From Mesotoga sp. BH458_6_3_2_1 (GTDB lineage Bacteria > Thermotogota > Thermotogae > Petrotogales > Kosmotogaceae), in the NCBI RefSeq assembly GCF_003664995.1, contig NZ_JFHL01000024.1, positions 1-34,751 of the forward strand: a stretch of DNA of 34,751 bases, written 5' to 3'. This document shows positions 7,188 through 15,983 of the stretch, in pieces. The notes below the pieces were generated by a model that made no database searches, was not told where the DNA came from, and saw only the letters and a program-made list of their open reading frames with translations. Positions within the stretch are counted from its first letter, which is position 1; each line of letters begins with the position of its first letter. The position numbers were made by a program, and so were the translations under genes.

Positions 7188-8164
7188 TGTTAAGAGACAC
7201 TTTTTCTCTCTTCATAGAGAATCGAAAGGCTTTGTTCGGGCTTATGATACTCGTCTTCTTCTCTGGAGTCGCGATCTTCGCCCCGCTCATCGCTCCTTAC
7301 GATCCAAAGACGAACAAGGTCGATGTCCTCAGGATAATAGACGAAGAGATGGGCAGAACCACAACGGTTGAAAGGGAGCAAATCGATGAGTTCAAAGACC
7401 GAAGAGTCTACACTCAGTCGATCACGACCACATATGAGAAGGTTACAACGAAACTCCCGCTAAATGCAAGGCCTTCAGGGCAGCACTTGCTGGGAACGAC
7501 AAAGGCCGGGCAGGATCTCTTCTCTCAGATGGTTTACGGGACAAGAATTACGCTTTCCGTTGGGCTTGTGACAGGACTGTTCACTACGATTCTTGCCCTC
7601 ACACTTGCGCTTGTAGCCGGATATTTCGGGGGCGTTGTGGATGACATCATATCACTGTTTACAAACGTTTTCCTCGTTATCCCGAGTCTCCCCCTGATGA
7701 TCGTCATTGCCGCATACATAACCGTAAAGGGAGTAATCCCGATAGTCCTTATACTTGGACTCACCAGCTGGCCTTGGCCTACGAGAATACTACGCTCTCA
7801 GGTCGTCAGTCTCAAGAACAGAGATTTCGTAAGAGTATCCAGAATTCTTGGTGAGAAACCGCTATACATAGTATTCAGGGAGATACTGCCGAATATGATC
7901 TCACTGGTAATGGCGTCATTCTTCACATCGACGATGGCAGCAATCATGGGAGAGGCTACGCTTGAGTTTTTGGGACTGGGAAATGTATCGATAGTGAGCT
8001 GGGGAACGATCCTTTACTGGGCCCAAAACAGCGGAGCTCTTCTGTCGGGAGCATGGTGGTGGTTCCTTCCTCCAGGTATCTGCATAGCCTTGATCGGAAC
8101 TTCCTTTGCACTCATGAACTTTGCCATCGACGAGATTTCAAATCCCAAGCTTAGAAAGAGATGA
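7187..8164 (+). CDS. ABC transporter permease, OppC/DppC type
   Basis: The second permease of the importer, 325 residues. It has an N-terminal hydrophobic segment (about residues 13-37), then HLLGTTKAGQDLFSQM (the GTD.xGRD-like motif of OppC) and four or five more membrane segments. Its EAA loop reads RDFVRVSRILGEKPLYIVF. The extracytoplasmic stretch between the first membrane segment and the LGTTKAGQD motif is unusually long (roughly 60 charged residues rich in Thr, Glu and Arg). The ATG at 7187 overlaps the stop of the upstream permease by one base, so the two are translationally coupled. A GTG three bases earlier is also possible. Confidence 0.9.
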   Translation: MLRDTFSLFIENRKALFGLMILVFFSGVAIFAPLIAPYDPKTNKVDVLRIIDEEMGRTTTVEREQIDEFKDRRVYTQSITTTYEKVTTKLPLNARPSGQHLLGTTKAGQDLFSQMVYGTRITLSVGLVTGLFTTILALTLALVAGYFGGVVDDIISLFTNVFLVIPSLPLMIVIAAYITVKGVIPIVLILGLTSWPWPTRILRSQVVSLKNRDFVRVSRILGEKPLYIVFREILPNMISLVMASFFTSTMAAIMGEATLEFLGLGNVSIVSWGTILYWAQNSGALLSGAWWWFLPPGICIALIGTSFALMNFAIDEISNPKLRKR

Positions 8165-9156
8165 TTCAGTTGGAAAGACCCGAGAAGACTCAATTACTTC
8201 AATGCAGGAATCTAGTAGCAGGTTACAGGATCAAAAGCGGCTTCGTCCACGCTGTGGATGACGTCTCATTTGACCTGGATAAAGGCGGCTTCCTCGGCAT
8301 AGCGGGTGAATCGGGATGTGGAAAATCAACGCTGGCATATGCAATTATGAGGCTTCTCAAGGACAACGCTACAATCGAAGGCGGAAGCCTCTTGTTCAAA
8401 GGCATCGATCTAGTAGGCCTTAGCGAAGAACAGATGAAGAAGATACGCTGGGTAGATATTTCGATGGCCTTCCAATCAGCCATGAATGCGCTCAATCCAG
8501 TTCTTTCAGTCGGTGAGCAGCTAACTGATGTTATACACGCTCACGAAGAAGTTACACAGTCCGACGCTCGTGAGAGGGCGAAAGAAGTGCTGAAGCTGGT
8601 AGATATTTCCACGGACAGATTCAACTCTTACCCACATCAGCTTTCGGGTGGAATGAAACAGAGGGTCATGATAGCGATGGCCTTGATTCTGGACCCCGAG
8701 TTGATCATAATGGACGAGCCGACGACAGCGCTGGATGTTGTGGTACAGCGAACGATAATCGAGAAGATACAGGAACTGAGGAAGGCACTGGGTTTCTCAG
8801 TGATATTCATCACTCACGATCTCTCTTTACTAGTGGAGATCAGTGATACTTTGGCAATAATGTACGCGGGCAAGATAGTGGAGTATGGATCCTCCGAATC
8901 TCTTTTCAATCGGCCACTGCACCCGTACACGAGAGGTCTTATGAACTCCTTTCCATCCCTCACAGGTAAGATAAAACGGATGGGCGGAATCGAGGGAAAG
9001 CCTCCCGATCTTTTGAAGCCGCCTGAGGGCTGCAGATTTCACCCTCGTTGTCCGCAGGCGATGACAATTTGCAGAGAGTCCTGTCCCGTTTTGGAGAGAA
9101 TAGACGATCGCCATAGTGTCGCTTGTTTTCTTCACAAAGGAGCTGAGATCTTGTGA
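8161..9156 (+). CDS. ABC transporter ATP-binding protein, OppD/DppD type
   Basis: A 331-residue ATPase that powers the importer. It has Walker A GESGCGKST (49-57), signature LSGGMKQR (about 161-168), Walker B LIIMDEP (about 181-187), and the switch His in ITHD. The C-terminal oligopeptide-transporter extension carries GCRFHPRCPQA with its spaced cysteines (from about 290), which in this family often binds an iron-sulfur cluster. The ATG overlaps the upstream stop codon in an ATGA arrangement. Length and motif order are those of a complete OppD/DppD protein. Confidence 0.93.
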   Translation: MIQLERPEKTQLLQCRNLVAGYRIKSGFVHAVDDVSFDLDKGGFLGIAGESGCGKSTLAYAIMRLLKDNATIEGGSLLFKGIDLVGLSEEQMKKIRWVDISMAFQSAMNALNPVLSVGEQLTDVIHAHEEVTQSDARERAKEVLKLVDISTDRFNSYPHQLSGGMKQRVMIAMALILDPELIIMDEPTTALDVVVQRTIIEKIQELRKALGFSVIFITHDLSLLVEISDTLAIMYAGKIVEYGSSESLFNRPLHPYTRGLMNSFPSLTGKIKRMGGIEGKPPDLLKPPEGCRFHPRCPQAMTICRESCPVLERIDDRHSVACFLHKGAEIL

Positions 9157-10121
9157 ACGAGAATATCCTGGTTCTTGAAGGAGTCAACAAACACTTTCCC
9201 CTGAACTCTTTCAGAATGCGCGGAAAGTTTGTTCATGCTATGGACGAAGTGTCTTTTTCTCTGCGAAAAGGAGAAGTGCTCGCGATAGTTGGAGAGTCCG
9301 GCAGCGGAAAAACCACAACGGCTAACGTAATAAGCAGGATCTACAGACAAACAGCAGGCAGAGTAGCCTTTGAAGGAAGAGAATTGAGCGGCTCCATGTC
9401 TCGAAAAGAAGAGCTAAAACATCACAAGAGGGTCCAAATGATATTTCAGGACCCTTTCGGTGCCTTGAATCCGACCAGAACGGTTGGGGGAATTATGGAA
9501 CGGCCCTTCATTATTCACAGGATTGCGAAAGAAAAGAGATCGGTACAGGAAATGGTAGACAACATACTCGTTCAGGTAGGCCTTGAACCACCCGAGCAGT
9601 TCACTCGGAAGTTTCCTCATGAACTATCTGGCGGTCAAAGACAAAGGGTAAATATCGCCAGAGCCTTCTCTGTCGAGCCAGACCTTATTCTGGCCGATGA
9701 GCCCACTTCAATGCTCGACGTATCAAACAGGATGAGCATTATGAACATGATGCTAAACCTCAAAGAACGACATGGAGTATCTTTCATATACATAACTCAC
9801 GATCTAGCAGGCGCCCGTTACATGAGCGACAGGATAACAGTTATGTATGCCGGCATGATCATGGAGATCGGTCCTGCAGAAGAGGTAATAAACAACTCTT
9901 TTCACCCGTATACGAGACTGTTGAAGTCTGCTGCTCCCTCTCCTGAAACGGGACTCAAGCGGAATCCTCTGACAACCGGAGGAGACATCCCCTCGCTGAT
10001 CGATCCGCCGAGTGGCTGCCGTTTCCATCCACGTTGCCCATTCGTCAGAGAAAGTTGCTCTCTCGAAATACCTCCAATGAAGAAAATCGGGGAAAATCAC
10101 TATGCAAGATGCATTCTCTAG
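9153..10121 (+). CDS. ABC transporter ATP-binding protein, OppF/DppF type
   Basis: The second ATPase of the importer, 322 residues. It has Walker A GESGSGKTT (47-55), signature LSGGQRQRVNIARAF (from about 159), Walker B LILADEP (about 178-184), ITHD, and the C-terminal GCRFHPRCPFVRESC extension. The GTG start overlaps the preceding stop by four bases (GTGA), so it is coupled to its partner ATPase. It closes the five-gene operon. The TAG stop codon is the first part of the downstream dispersed repeat (10120-10168). Confidence 0.93.
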   Translation: MNENILVLEGVNKHFPLNSFRMRGKFVHAMDEVSFSLRKGEVLAIVGESGSGKTTTANVISRIYRQTAGRVAFEGRELSGSMSRKEELKHHKRVQMIFQDPFGALNPTRTVGGIMERPFIIHRIAKEKRSVQEMVDNILVQVGLEPPEQFTRKFPHELSGGQRQRVNIARAFSVEPDLILADEPTSMLDVSNRMSIMNMMLNLKERHGVSFIYITHDLAGARYMSDRITVMYAGMIMEIGPAEEVINNSFHPYTRLLKSAAPSPETGLKRNPLTTGGDIPSLIDPPSGCRFHPRCPFVRESCSLEIPPMKKIGENHYARCIL

Positions 10122-10234
10122 TCCCTTTTTTGGTGACAGACTCCATTTTTAACATTGATGAAACAAAGACCGAAATTCCTTCCTCAGTCCCTTTTTTGGT
10201 GACAGACTCCATTTTTAACATTGATGAAGCAAAG
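10120..10234 (+). repeat. Two tandem-spaced copies of a dispersed repeat
   Basis: Two copies of about 49 bp, at 10120-10168 and 10186-10234 (period 66), with one visible mismatch. The core is AGTCCCTTTTTTGGT, then GACAGACTCCATTTTTAACA, then TTGATGAA. The core recurs at 25234-25258 on the other strand, again directly behind a stop codon. The short frames that read through it give a repeated peptide and are not genes. Confidence 0.8.
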
Positions 10235-10287
10235 GCCAGCCGGTACAGGCTCTTACCGGCCAAGCAAACTGAGCCAGTGCGCCCTGC

Positions 10288-12402
10288 TCAGTCAGAAATC
10301 CTGCGAGACTTAAGCCATTTGTATGCCTTCGGACTGGATTCCCAGACCCTACGATAGTCTAGGGCATACATCAGAGCTTCCCGCTCCTCATCTCTATCCT
10401 CTGATTCTTCGAGCTCTTCCGGCCCAATTTCTCTGAAAAGCGTCTCAACAATTCCGGGATTCATTTTTGTTGCGCGAAGAAGGTACAAATTGGCATCCTG
10501 CTTTCTGTTTCTTATAGTGCTAATGAACGCACGCCCCATTAGAAAATCTACGTCTTCCTCTCTAGAATGGTGTTCTAGCAACTTCTCGGCTTTCATGAAG
10601 TTTTTCTGTCTGAATAAGCTGTTAAGAAGGCCATGCTTTGCGTGCACTCTGTCTTCCCGGTCTATATCGAGTAGCATTTCATAGATTTCTATCGCTCGCG
10701 CCTGGTCGCCTACTCTAATTCTCAGAAAGTCAGCATAGTCAACTAGTAGATCCAGCAGGGGCCTGTTGTTCATACGATCATACTCGAGTGAGTAAGACTC
10801 CGATTCAATTTCCTCTAATAAACTTGCCACTCTTGAATAATCGGCTTCCAGAGTGTGTTGGCATTGATTGTTTAAACCTATCTCAGAGTAACTATTAGCC
10901 AGCATTGAGTAGAGTTGAAATTCATATGGGTCTCTCTCAAGTGCGTTCTCCATCCGAACAACCCTTTCAGAATTGTCACGTATAGAGGCGAGTCTCATCA
11001 ATTTGTAATTTCCCGGTGGGAGGTTGTACTCGATTGTGGGAGAATCGCCCGAATGCAGAACGGTTAAGCCGGGAAGAAGTGCTTCTCTTTCCTCAAGAAT
11101 GATCTTGTGTAGATACTTCGTTGAATGATAGGCCTTTTCAAGAAGAGGAGCGATTTTCATGCTCGAAGATAGATCTATCGGGAGTACAGGTGGGACTTTC
11201 GAATCGGAAAGAAATCTATCATAACGCTTCCGATCAGACCTCGAAAGCATTTCTTGAAGAGCTGTTGCTTTGGATGAGTAGCCCGCCTTCTGTGCAACAA
11301 GAGCCACAGCTAACTTGGTATTTGAGTCGGTTTTCAATTCAGTAACAAATGTGATCAGATCCTCGAGGGGTTTAGACTTGGGGAGAAGTTCATTTTCAAG
11401 GAGGACAGAGCATAATCCACACACTATATCTGTCACTTCTTTCTTTTTCTTACTTCCCAGAAGCATTCTAAGAAAATTCAGAATCGGTCTTCCTGAATGG
11501 GAGAAATCTGTATTACGCGCAATTTCACCGAGAATCATTGGAAGAGAATCGTCAACGATCGAATTCTTTACAATGATATACAGAGGGCTGATCTGGTCTT
11601 CACTCCACTCAAGCAGATTTTCTGCGACAGCGGCGGCGTTCCTCCTTATTTGCTGATCCTTATTTGTTAGAAGACATACGAGTGCAAGTGCAGACGCACC
11701 ATATCCTGCCATCGACCCGGCAGGAGTATCTTCGAAAATATATTGCAGGAAAGGAACTTCCACATCTTTGTTCATACCAAGGGCATAGTGCGCCACTACA
11801 GTTTCAATAAGCCCGAACACAACATCGGAATAAGGATTCACGTACTGCAAGTAGAACCTTGGACAGTATTTCGCCAGCCTCACTGCTTCATACTCAAATT
11901 CTTTCTGTTCAGCATCTTCAATCTCCGAATCAATTTTCACAGTATGATGAAGGAAATACGAAAGCACGCTGAGACCTGCAAGAAAATACCATCGGGCCAT
12001 TTCAGGTCCTCTGAATTCATTTACCCCCATTGCTTCGTAGACTGACTCTTCAACATCTAAACCCGCAGAAGCCTTGTCAGGCAAATTATTCAGATTCTCA
12101 TGTCGGAGCTTGTTGCCAATACTGACGATCTCTTTCGCCGCAGCGAACCTCGTGTCGAATGGTATAGTCTCGTCCCAGACAAAAACACTCCAGTAGTAAA
12201 GCACAAAGAATTCGCTCTGCTTAACGATTTCATAGTCCAGAGCAAATACTTCGGACAAGAGCTTCGAAAGTCTATCGAAAGTGCCCGAACAAGACTCGTT
12301 CATAAGCTTCTCGCGATCAAAATCAGGTCCAGTGTATTCTATACCCATCTCCAAGAGATCCCGAAGATAGACAATTCTACTCTTCTGATAGTTACTCCAC
12401 AT
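10288..12402 (-). CDS. Large helical protein with TPR-like repeats, function unknown
   Basis: A 704-residue, mostly helical cytoplasmic protein that I do not recognise by name. There is no signal peptide. The N-terminal two thirds is a run of amphipathic helices with hydrophobic-rich stretches (for example WYFLAGLSVLSYFLHH and ASALALVCLLTN), as in HEAT-like or armadillo-like scaffolds. The last third resembles tetratricopeptide repeats: ALERDPYEFQLYSMLANSY, DQARAIEIYEMLLDID and KNFMKAEKLLEHH. It is probably a protein-interaction scaffold. The start is well defined by AAAGGAGGG just before the ATG ending at 12402. It stands alone, convergent with the importer operon and divergent from the LacI operon, with no neighbour to suggest its partner. 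Confidence 0.7.
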   Translation of the reverse strand: MWSNYQKSRIVYLRDLLEMGIEYTGPDFDREKLMNESCSGTFDRLSKLLSEVFALDYEIVKQSEFFVLYYWSVFVWDETIPFDTRFAAAKEIVSIGNKLRHENLNNLPDKASAGLDVEESVYEAMGVNEFRGPEMARWYFLAGLSVLSYFLHHTVKIDSEIEDAEQKEFEYEAVRLAKYCPRFYLQYVNPYSDVVFGLIETVVAHYALGMNKDVEVPFLQYIFEDTPAGSMAGYGASALALVCLLTNKDQQIRRNAAAVAENLLEWSEDQISPLYIIVKNSIVDDSLPMILGEIARNTDFSHSGRPILNFLRMLLGSKKKKEVTDIVCGLCSVLLENELLPKSKPLEDLITFVTELKTDSNTKLAVALVAQKAGYSSKATALQEMLSRSDRKRYDRFLSDSKVPPVLPIDLSSSMKIAPLLEKAYHSTKYLHKIILEEREALLPGLTVLHSGDSPTIEYNLPPGNYKLMRLASIRDNSERVVRMENALERDPYEFQLYSMLANSYSEIGLNNQCQHTLEADYSRVASLLEEIESESYSLEYDRMNNRPLLDLLVDYADFLRIRVGDQARAIEIYEMLLDIDREDRVHAKHGLLNSLFRQKNFMKAEKLLEHHSREEDVDFLMGRAFISTIRNRKQDANLYLLRATKMNPGIVETLFREIGPEELEESEDRDEEREALMYALDYRRVWESSPKAYKWLKSRRISD

Positions 12403-12998
12403 AATTACCCTCCTTTGTTGCGCGATCTTAGAGGATCAACCAATCTTCACATGAAACTTCGGTTTATTGCAAGCTGTTCACAAGAAACGCCCAACAAGCA
12501 TGATATCCAAATCTTCAAGACAAGACTCCATTATTGGCATTATCGCACACTTCATTTCTATTCATAAGAATTTGAGCTGAGCCCGTTATCCATCGGGAAC
12601 AAATTTAGTAGACATTCGTCATTACAGTTATTAGTAGCCTTTGTCAATTAGGTGAATACGCTGAAGATTTGAACCTGTAATGCTATAGAAAGCATCAGGG
12701 GACGCATACACCTAAAGAAAACCGAGTTTTGAGACACTATACAGAGAGGTGCCTTTAATTCCTTCTGGTCGACGCATTTCGATTGCTTTGCATCTTTTGC
12801 ACCAACCAATTTCCCTTCCTCGCAACGAAATTTTGAGAATATCCACAGTAATCATAAATAACAAGTAATAGACGGCGTAAGGGTTCTCTAAAGGAATTCT
12901 TTGACATTAGTTTATTCTTCCCGCAATTGATAGAATGACTTGTAGTTTCCAAGTTTGCATAATTTGCATAAGACACTCGATCAATGGAGGTAATTACT
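12403..12998. other. Intergenic region upstream of the LacI operon
   Basis: About 596 bp between divergent genes with no gene I can support. It must contain the promoters of both. A 9-bp tandem repeat, TTTGCATAA twice (12954-12971), sits about 27 bases before the LacI-type start and could be part of a -10 region (CATAAT, 12958-12963) or a regulator site. No matching -35 box at a normal distance is evident. Confidence 0.4.
12954..12971 (+). promoter_or_regulatory. Tandem TTTGCATAA, possible promoter/operator element
   Basis: Two perfect adjacent copies of TTTGCATAA lie just upstream of the regulator gene. A CATAAT at 12958-12963 preceded by TG could act as an extended -10. LacI-type proteins usually bind palindromes, which this is not, so an operator role is uncertain. 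Confidence 0.3.
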
Positions 12999-13997
12999 GT
13001 GGCGACTCTAAGAGAGATCTCTGAAGCGTCTGGCGTATCCATTTCGACCGTATCAAGAGTACTTAGCAATGACGGACGAATCAGCGAAGCCACAAAGAAG
13101 AAGGTCTTGAGAATTGCAAAGAAACTCGGATACTCAGGTGAGATAGCCAATGGGCCTGGGAGCAAGGTTGTCATGTTCTTTGTTAGCAATCCTCACAGAT
13201 CAATCGAAAGCGACGAATTCTTCTCTGGAGTCCAGCGAGGAATATTGAGAGGAGCTGGAGGATCGGATATTCACTGCCTGGTTCAGTCAATCAGAAGCAG
13301 AAAGAGCTTCGATGAATCACTTATTCCGCTCGATCTTGTCGAAGGCTTGATCGTTGGAGGCATCCCCATGCCTGACGATCTAAAGACGTTCCTATCGGCG
13401 GTAAAGATTCCGGTAGTCTTAATCGGCAAGTATGAAGGTTTGGAATACTTGGCTTCTGTAAACAATGACAATGCCAGAGGTGGTTATCTCGCCGCAAATG
13501 AGATTGTCAAACATGACTACTCCTCAATTACCATTATCACAGGACCAAGAAACGTCTCGACATTCGCCGACAGACTGGAAGGCTTCTTCAAATGTTTGAG
13601 TGAAAACAGCTTTCCATTTGACCAGGTGAAAATTATTGAATGCAACTCCTTCGAAGAGAGAGACGGAAGACAAGCCATCGAAAGTCATTCCATAACGCCG
13701 GGAAAGAAGGAAGTCATTTTCTGCACGACCGATTGGCTTGCAAAAGGTGTGATCGAGGCTCTGCAGGAAAGGAAGGTCTCTATTCCTTCAGAAATAGGGG
13801 TTATTGGATTTGGAGGACTAGATTTCTGCAAAATGATCTCACCAAGAATAACTACCGTCGCACTGAACCCCTATCTTCTTGGAAGAATCGCAGTAACCAT
13901 GCTTCGGGAATTGATGGATGGCAATTCCGAATCAAAAGGAGTTGTATTTGTAGAACCTTTCTTGATGGAAGGCGAAACCTTAAGGAGGGGAAAGTAG
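12999..13997 (+). CDS. LacI-family transcriptional regulator
   Basis: A 332-residue regulator. The N-terminal helix-turn-helix is textbook LacI (residues 1-22, with ISEASGVSISTVSRVLS), followed by the hinge-like TKKKVLRIAKKLGYS and a periplasmic-binding-protein-like effector domain (VVMFFVSNPHRS onward; the C-terminal IGVIGFGG motif is typical). I chose GTG at 12999 because GGAGGT at 12986-12991 is seven bases upstream; an ATG at 12984 overlaps that site. Its stop codon overlaps the next start by one base and no promoter separates it from the genes that follow. It is therefore the first gene of the operon and probably controls it and itself, with the imported sugar or a derivative as effector. 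Confidence 0.9.
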   Translation: MATLREISEASGVSISTVSRVLSNDGRISEATKKKVLRIAKKLGYSGEIANGPGSKVVMFFVSNPHRSIESDEFFSGVQRGILRGAGGSDIHCLVQSIRSRKSFDESLIPLDLVEGLIVGGIPMPDDLKTFLSAVKIPVVLIGKYEGLEYLASVNNDNARGGYLAANEIVKHDYSSITIITGPRNVSTFADRLEGFFKCLSENSFPFDQVKIIECNSFEERDGRQAIESHSITPGKKEVIFCTTDWLAKGVIEALQERKVSIPSEIGVIGFGGLDFCKMISPRITTVALNPYLLGRIAVTMLRELMDGNSESKGVVFVEPFLMEGETLRRGK

Positions 13998-14674
13998 TGG
14001 ATTTCAGAGATTTAATGGATTCGAAAGACAGACTCTTGGTCGTCAGCCTTCCCGAAAACAGTCTCGAGTACGCAAGAGCCGCCGTTGAGAACGGGGCCGA
14101 CGCAATTAAGCTTCACATAAATGTGAAGCACCGAGTAACTGGAAAGGCTCATGTTACATGGACCAATGTTAGGGAGACGGTGAAGAGCATTCATTCCACT
14201 CTTGGCTGCTGCATGGGAATCGTTCCAGGAGCGGAGGCAATGGCGTCAGAAGATGAGTTACGGGAAATGGGTGAATTCGGTCTGAGTTTCTTTGATGTCT
14301 ATGTCGACTACGCCCCGCCCTACGTTTTGAAAAACGATCTCTGCAAGATGCTTGCTCTTAATCATACGTATTGCAGATCAATGGCCTCTCATCTCAGAAG
14401 ATTGGGGGCAGATGCGGTAGAAATATCGATCATCAACCCAAAAGACTACGGGAAAGACCTTTCTCTGGAAGACCTTCTCAAATACCTGGAAGTACTTGAA
14501 CTTTCGGGATTGCCTTCTTTTATCCCGACCCAGAAAAGGATTACTGTTGACGATGCAGATAGAATTCTCAGTCTTGGCTTCAAGGGCCTGATAATCGGCC
14601 CGATAGTAACTGGAACCGATATTGAAAGTTTTTCACGGACTGTCAGGGAGTTCAGCAAAATTGCCAGAGAATGA
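13997..14674 (+). CDS. Predicted TIM-barrel enzyme of unknown function
   Basis: A 225-residue protein with the alternating strand/helix pattern of a small (beta/alpha)8 barrel. Strands are visible in RLLVVSLPEN, ADAIKLHIN, CCMGIVPG, FFDVYVDYAP, AVEISIINP, GLPSFIPTQKRI and GFKGLIIGPIVTG. The last one resembles the C-terminal phosphate-binding loop of HisA/NanE-like barrels. I do not recognise a named family. An isomerase, epimerase or aldolase acting on a phosphorylated or keto sugar is the natural guess from context. The GTG start at 13997 overlaps the stop of the LacI-type gene and has AGGAGGGG six bases before it. The frame extends upstream inside the regulator gene, but that part is an out-of-frame shadow. 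Confidence 0.75.
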   Translation: MDFRDLMDSKDRLLVVSLPENSLEYARAAVENGADAIKLHINVKHRVTGKAHVTWTNVRETVKSIHSTLGCCMGIVPGAEAMASEDELREMGEFGLSFFDVYVDYAPPYVLKNDLCKMLALNHTYCRSMASHLRRLGADAVEISIINPKDYGKDLSLEDLLKYLEVLELSGLPSFIPTQKRITVDDADRILSLGFKGLIIGPIVTGTDIESFSRTVREFSKIARE

Positions 14675-14689
14675 CAAGGAGGTGTGGTA

Positions 14690-15922
14690 ATGAAGAAGTG
14701 GTTATTGATTATGATCATCTGTCTTGCTCTAGGTTTCACGGCTCTTGGTAAGACGAAGGTCACAGTTTGGTTTGCAGGTACACCCGAGGCCTTGATGGAG
14801 GCTGTGGATGATCGACTAGTTCCTGCCTTTGAGAAAGCCAACCCTGATATTGAGCTAGCTGTAGAATACATACCCTGGGGGGAGCTTTCCACGAAACTGA
14901 CCACCGCCTTTGCCGGCGGCATAGGACCCGACATATTCATGCATGGTCAGGCCGCAATTGCAGGATTTGCAGAAACGGGTGTAATAATGAGCATCGACAG
15001 CCTCATCGACAAGCTAGAGGATCCAGGGGATTTTGGGGGTACTCTGGGTGTCGGTCTTTACCGAGGCAAGAATTTCATGGTTCCAGTGTTCGGCTCTGGC
15101 AGACTCCTCGCATATAGGGAAGACTTCTTCATTGAGAGCGGTCTAGATCCCGATGAGCCACCTGTGACTTGGGAACAGCTAAGAGCTTACGCGGAGGCTT
15201 TGACAATCTACGAATCCGGCAGGCTAGTGAGGGCAGGTCTTGATATTCCCGTATCAGCAATCGATCTCCAGCAAGTGTGGACAGGCTTCCTCATTGCAAA
15301 CAACGGCACTCTCTTCGACAACGACTTCAATCCGATATTCAATTCCGAAGCGGGTATAGAGGCTCTAGAATACTACGTGGGCTTGATACGAGAGGCCAAG
15401 GTCGCTTCTGAATACGGTCTTACACCGATTGGAAACCTTTCCCCGATTGCGGCGGGCACAGCAGCAATCTGCTTCATGAATAACGAATCTCTCGCAGCCA
15501 TCAAGGAATACAGCCCGGACGTTTACTCCAAAATTCGCCTCTCTTTCCCACCCGCAAGATACGAGAGAGCCGGTTTCTACTCCTTCGCGGGCTTCATGGT
15601 TTCGAACAGCACAAAGAACCTGGAAGCAACTGCAAAGGCTCTTGCCTTTTTGACATCAAAAGAAGGGCTAATAGAAATTAATACTGCTCTTGGCAGTTTG
15701 CCACCAAGGCAGTCCGGTGTCGAGGCTGAGTACATAGCAAATGATCCAAATTTGATGAAATTTGTGGAAGGCTCGAAATACGCCTACGGAAATCCAAATG
15801 TTCCTTTCTGGGTTCAAGCAAGAGATATTATCTCTAAGTATCTCGAACGAGCAATTATGGGAGTCATGACTCCGAAAGACGCGCTAGACGGCGCAGCTGA
15901 TGAAATAAGCAAACTCAAGTAA
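14690..15922 (+). CDS. Sugar ABC transporter substrate-binding protein (CUT1, SBP family 1)
   Basis: A 410-residue extracellular sugar-binding protein. After the signal peptide (MKKWLLIMIICLALGFTALG) the mature part begins KTKVTVWFAG, the usual first strand of SBP_bac_1 proteins. It continues with the classic FAGGIGPDIFMHG segment (about residues 70-85) and the C-terminal AKALAFLTSKEG block. No lipobox cysteine is visible. The ATG at 14690 has AAGGAGGT at ideal spacing. It lies 15 bases after the TIM-barrel gene and determines the substrate of the two permeases that follow. The ligand cannot be read from sequence. Confidence 0.92.
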   Translation: MKKWLLIMIICLALGFTALGKTKVTVWFAGTPEALMEAVDDRLVPAFEKANPDIELAVEYIPWGELSTKLTTAFAGGIGPDIFMHGQAAIAGFAETGVIMSIDSLIDKLEDPGDFGGTLGVGLYRGKNFMVPVFGSGRLLAYREDFFIESGLDPDEPPVTWEQLRAYAEALTIYESGRLVRAGLDIPVSAIDLQQVWTGFLIANNGTLFDNDFNPIFNSEAGIEALEYYVGLIREAKVASEYGLTPIGNLSPIAAGTAAICFMNNESLAAIKEYSPDVYSKIRLSFPPARYERAGFYSFAGFMVSNSTKNLEATAKALAFLTSKEGLIEINTALGSLPPRQSGVEAEYIANDPNLMKFVEGSKYAYGNPNVPFWVQARDIISKYLERAIMGVMTPKDALDGAADEISKLK

Positions 15923-15930
15923 TTAATGAA

Positions 15931-15960
15931 GGCCGGCTTCTCCTCAGGGATGGGCCGGCC
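15931..15960 (+). terminator. Intra-operon hairpin after the binding-protein gene
   Basis: GGCCGGC (15931-15937) pairs with GCCGGCC (15954-15960) across a 16-base loop; ATTTATCCTTT follows. It is probably a leaky terminator or mRNA-stabilising hairpin that favours binding protein over permeases. Confidence 0.55.
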
Positions 15961-15983
15961 ATTTATCCTTTAAGAGGTGGAGC

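Noticed and set aside
10034-10357. Plus- and minus-strand reading frames with an internally repeated peptide behind the OppF-like gene.
   Set aside because: The repeated peptide comes from the two copies of the dispersed DNA repeat; there is no ribosome site or conserved domain.
12100-12567. Plus-strand reading frame spanning the start of the 704-residue protein gene.
   Set aside because: It lies mostly antisense to that gene and has no ribosome site or domain.
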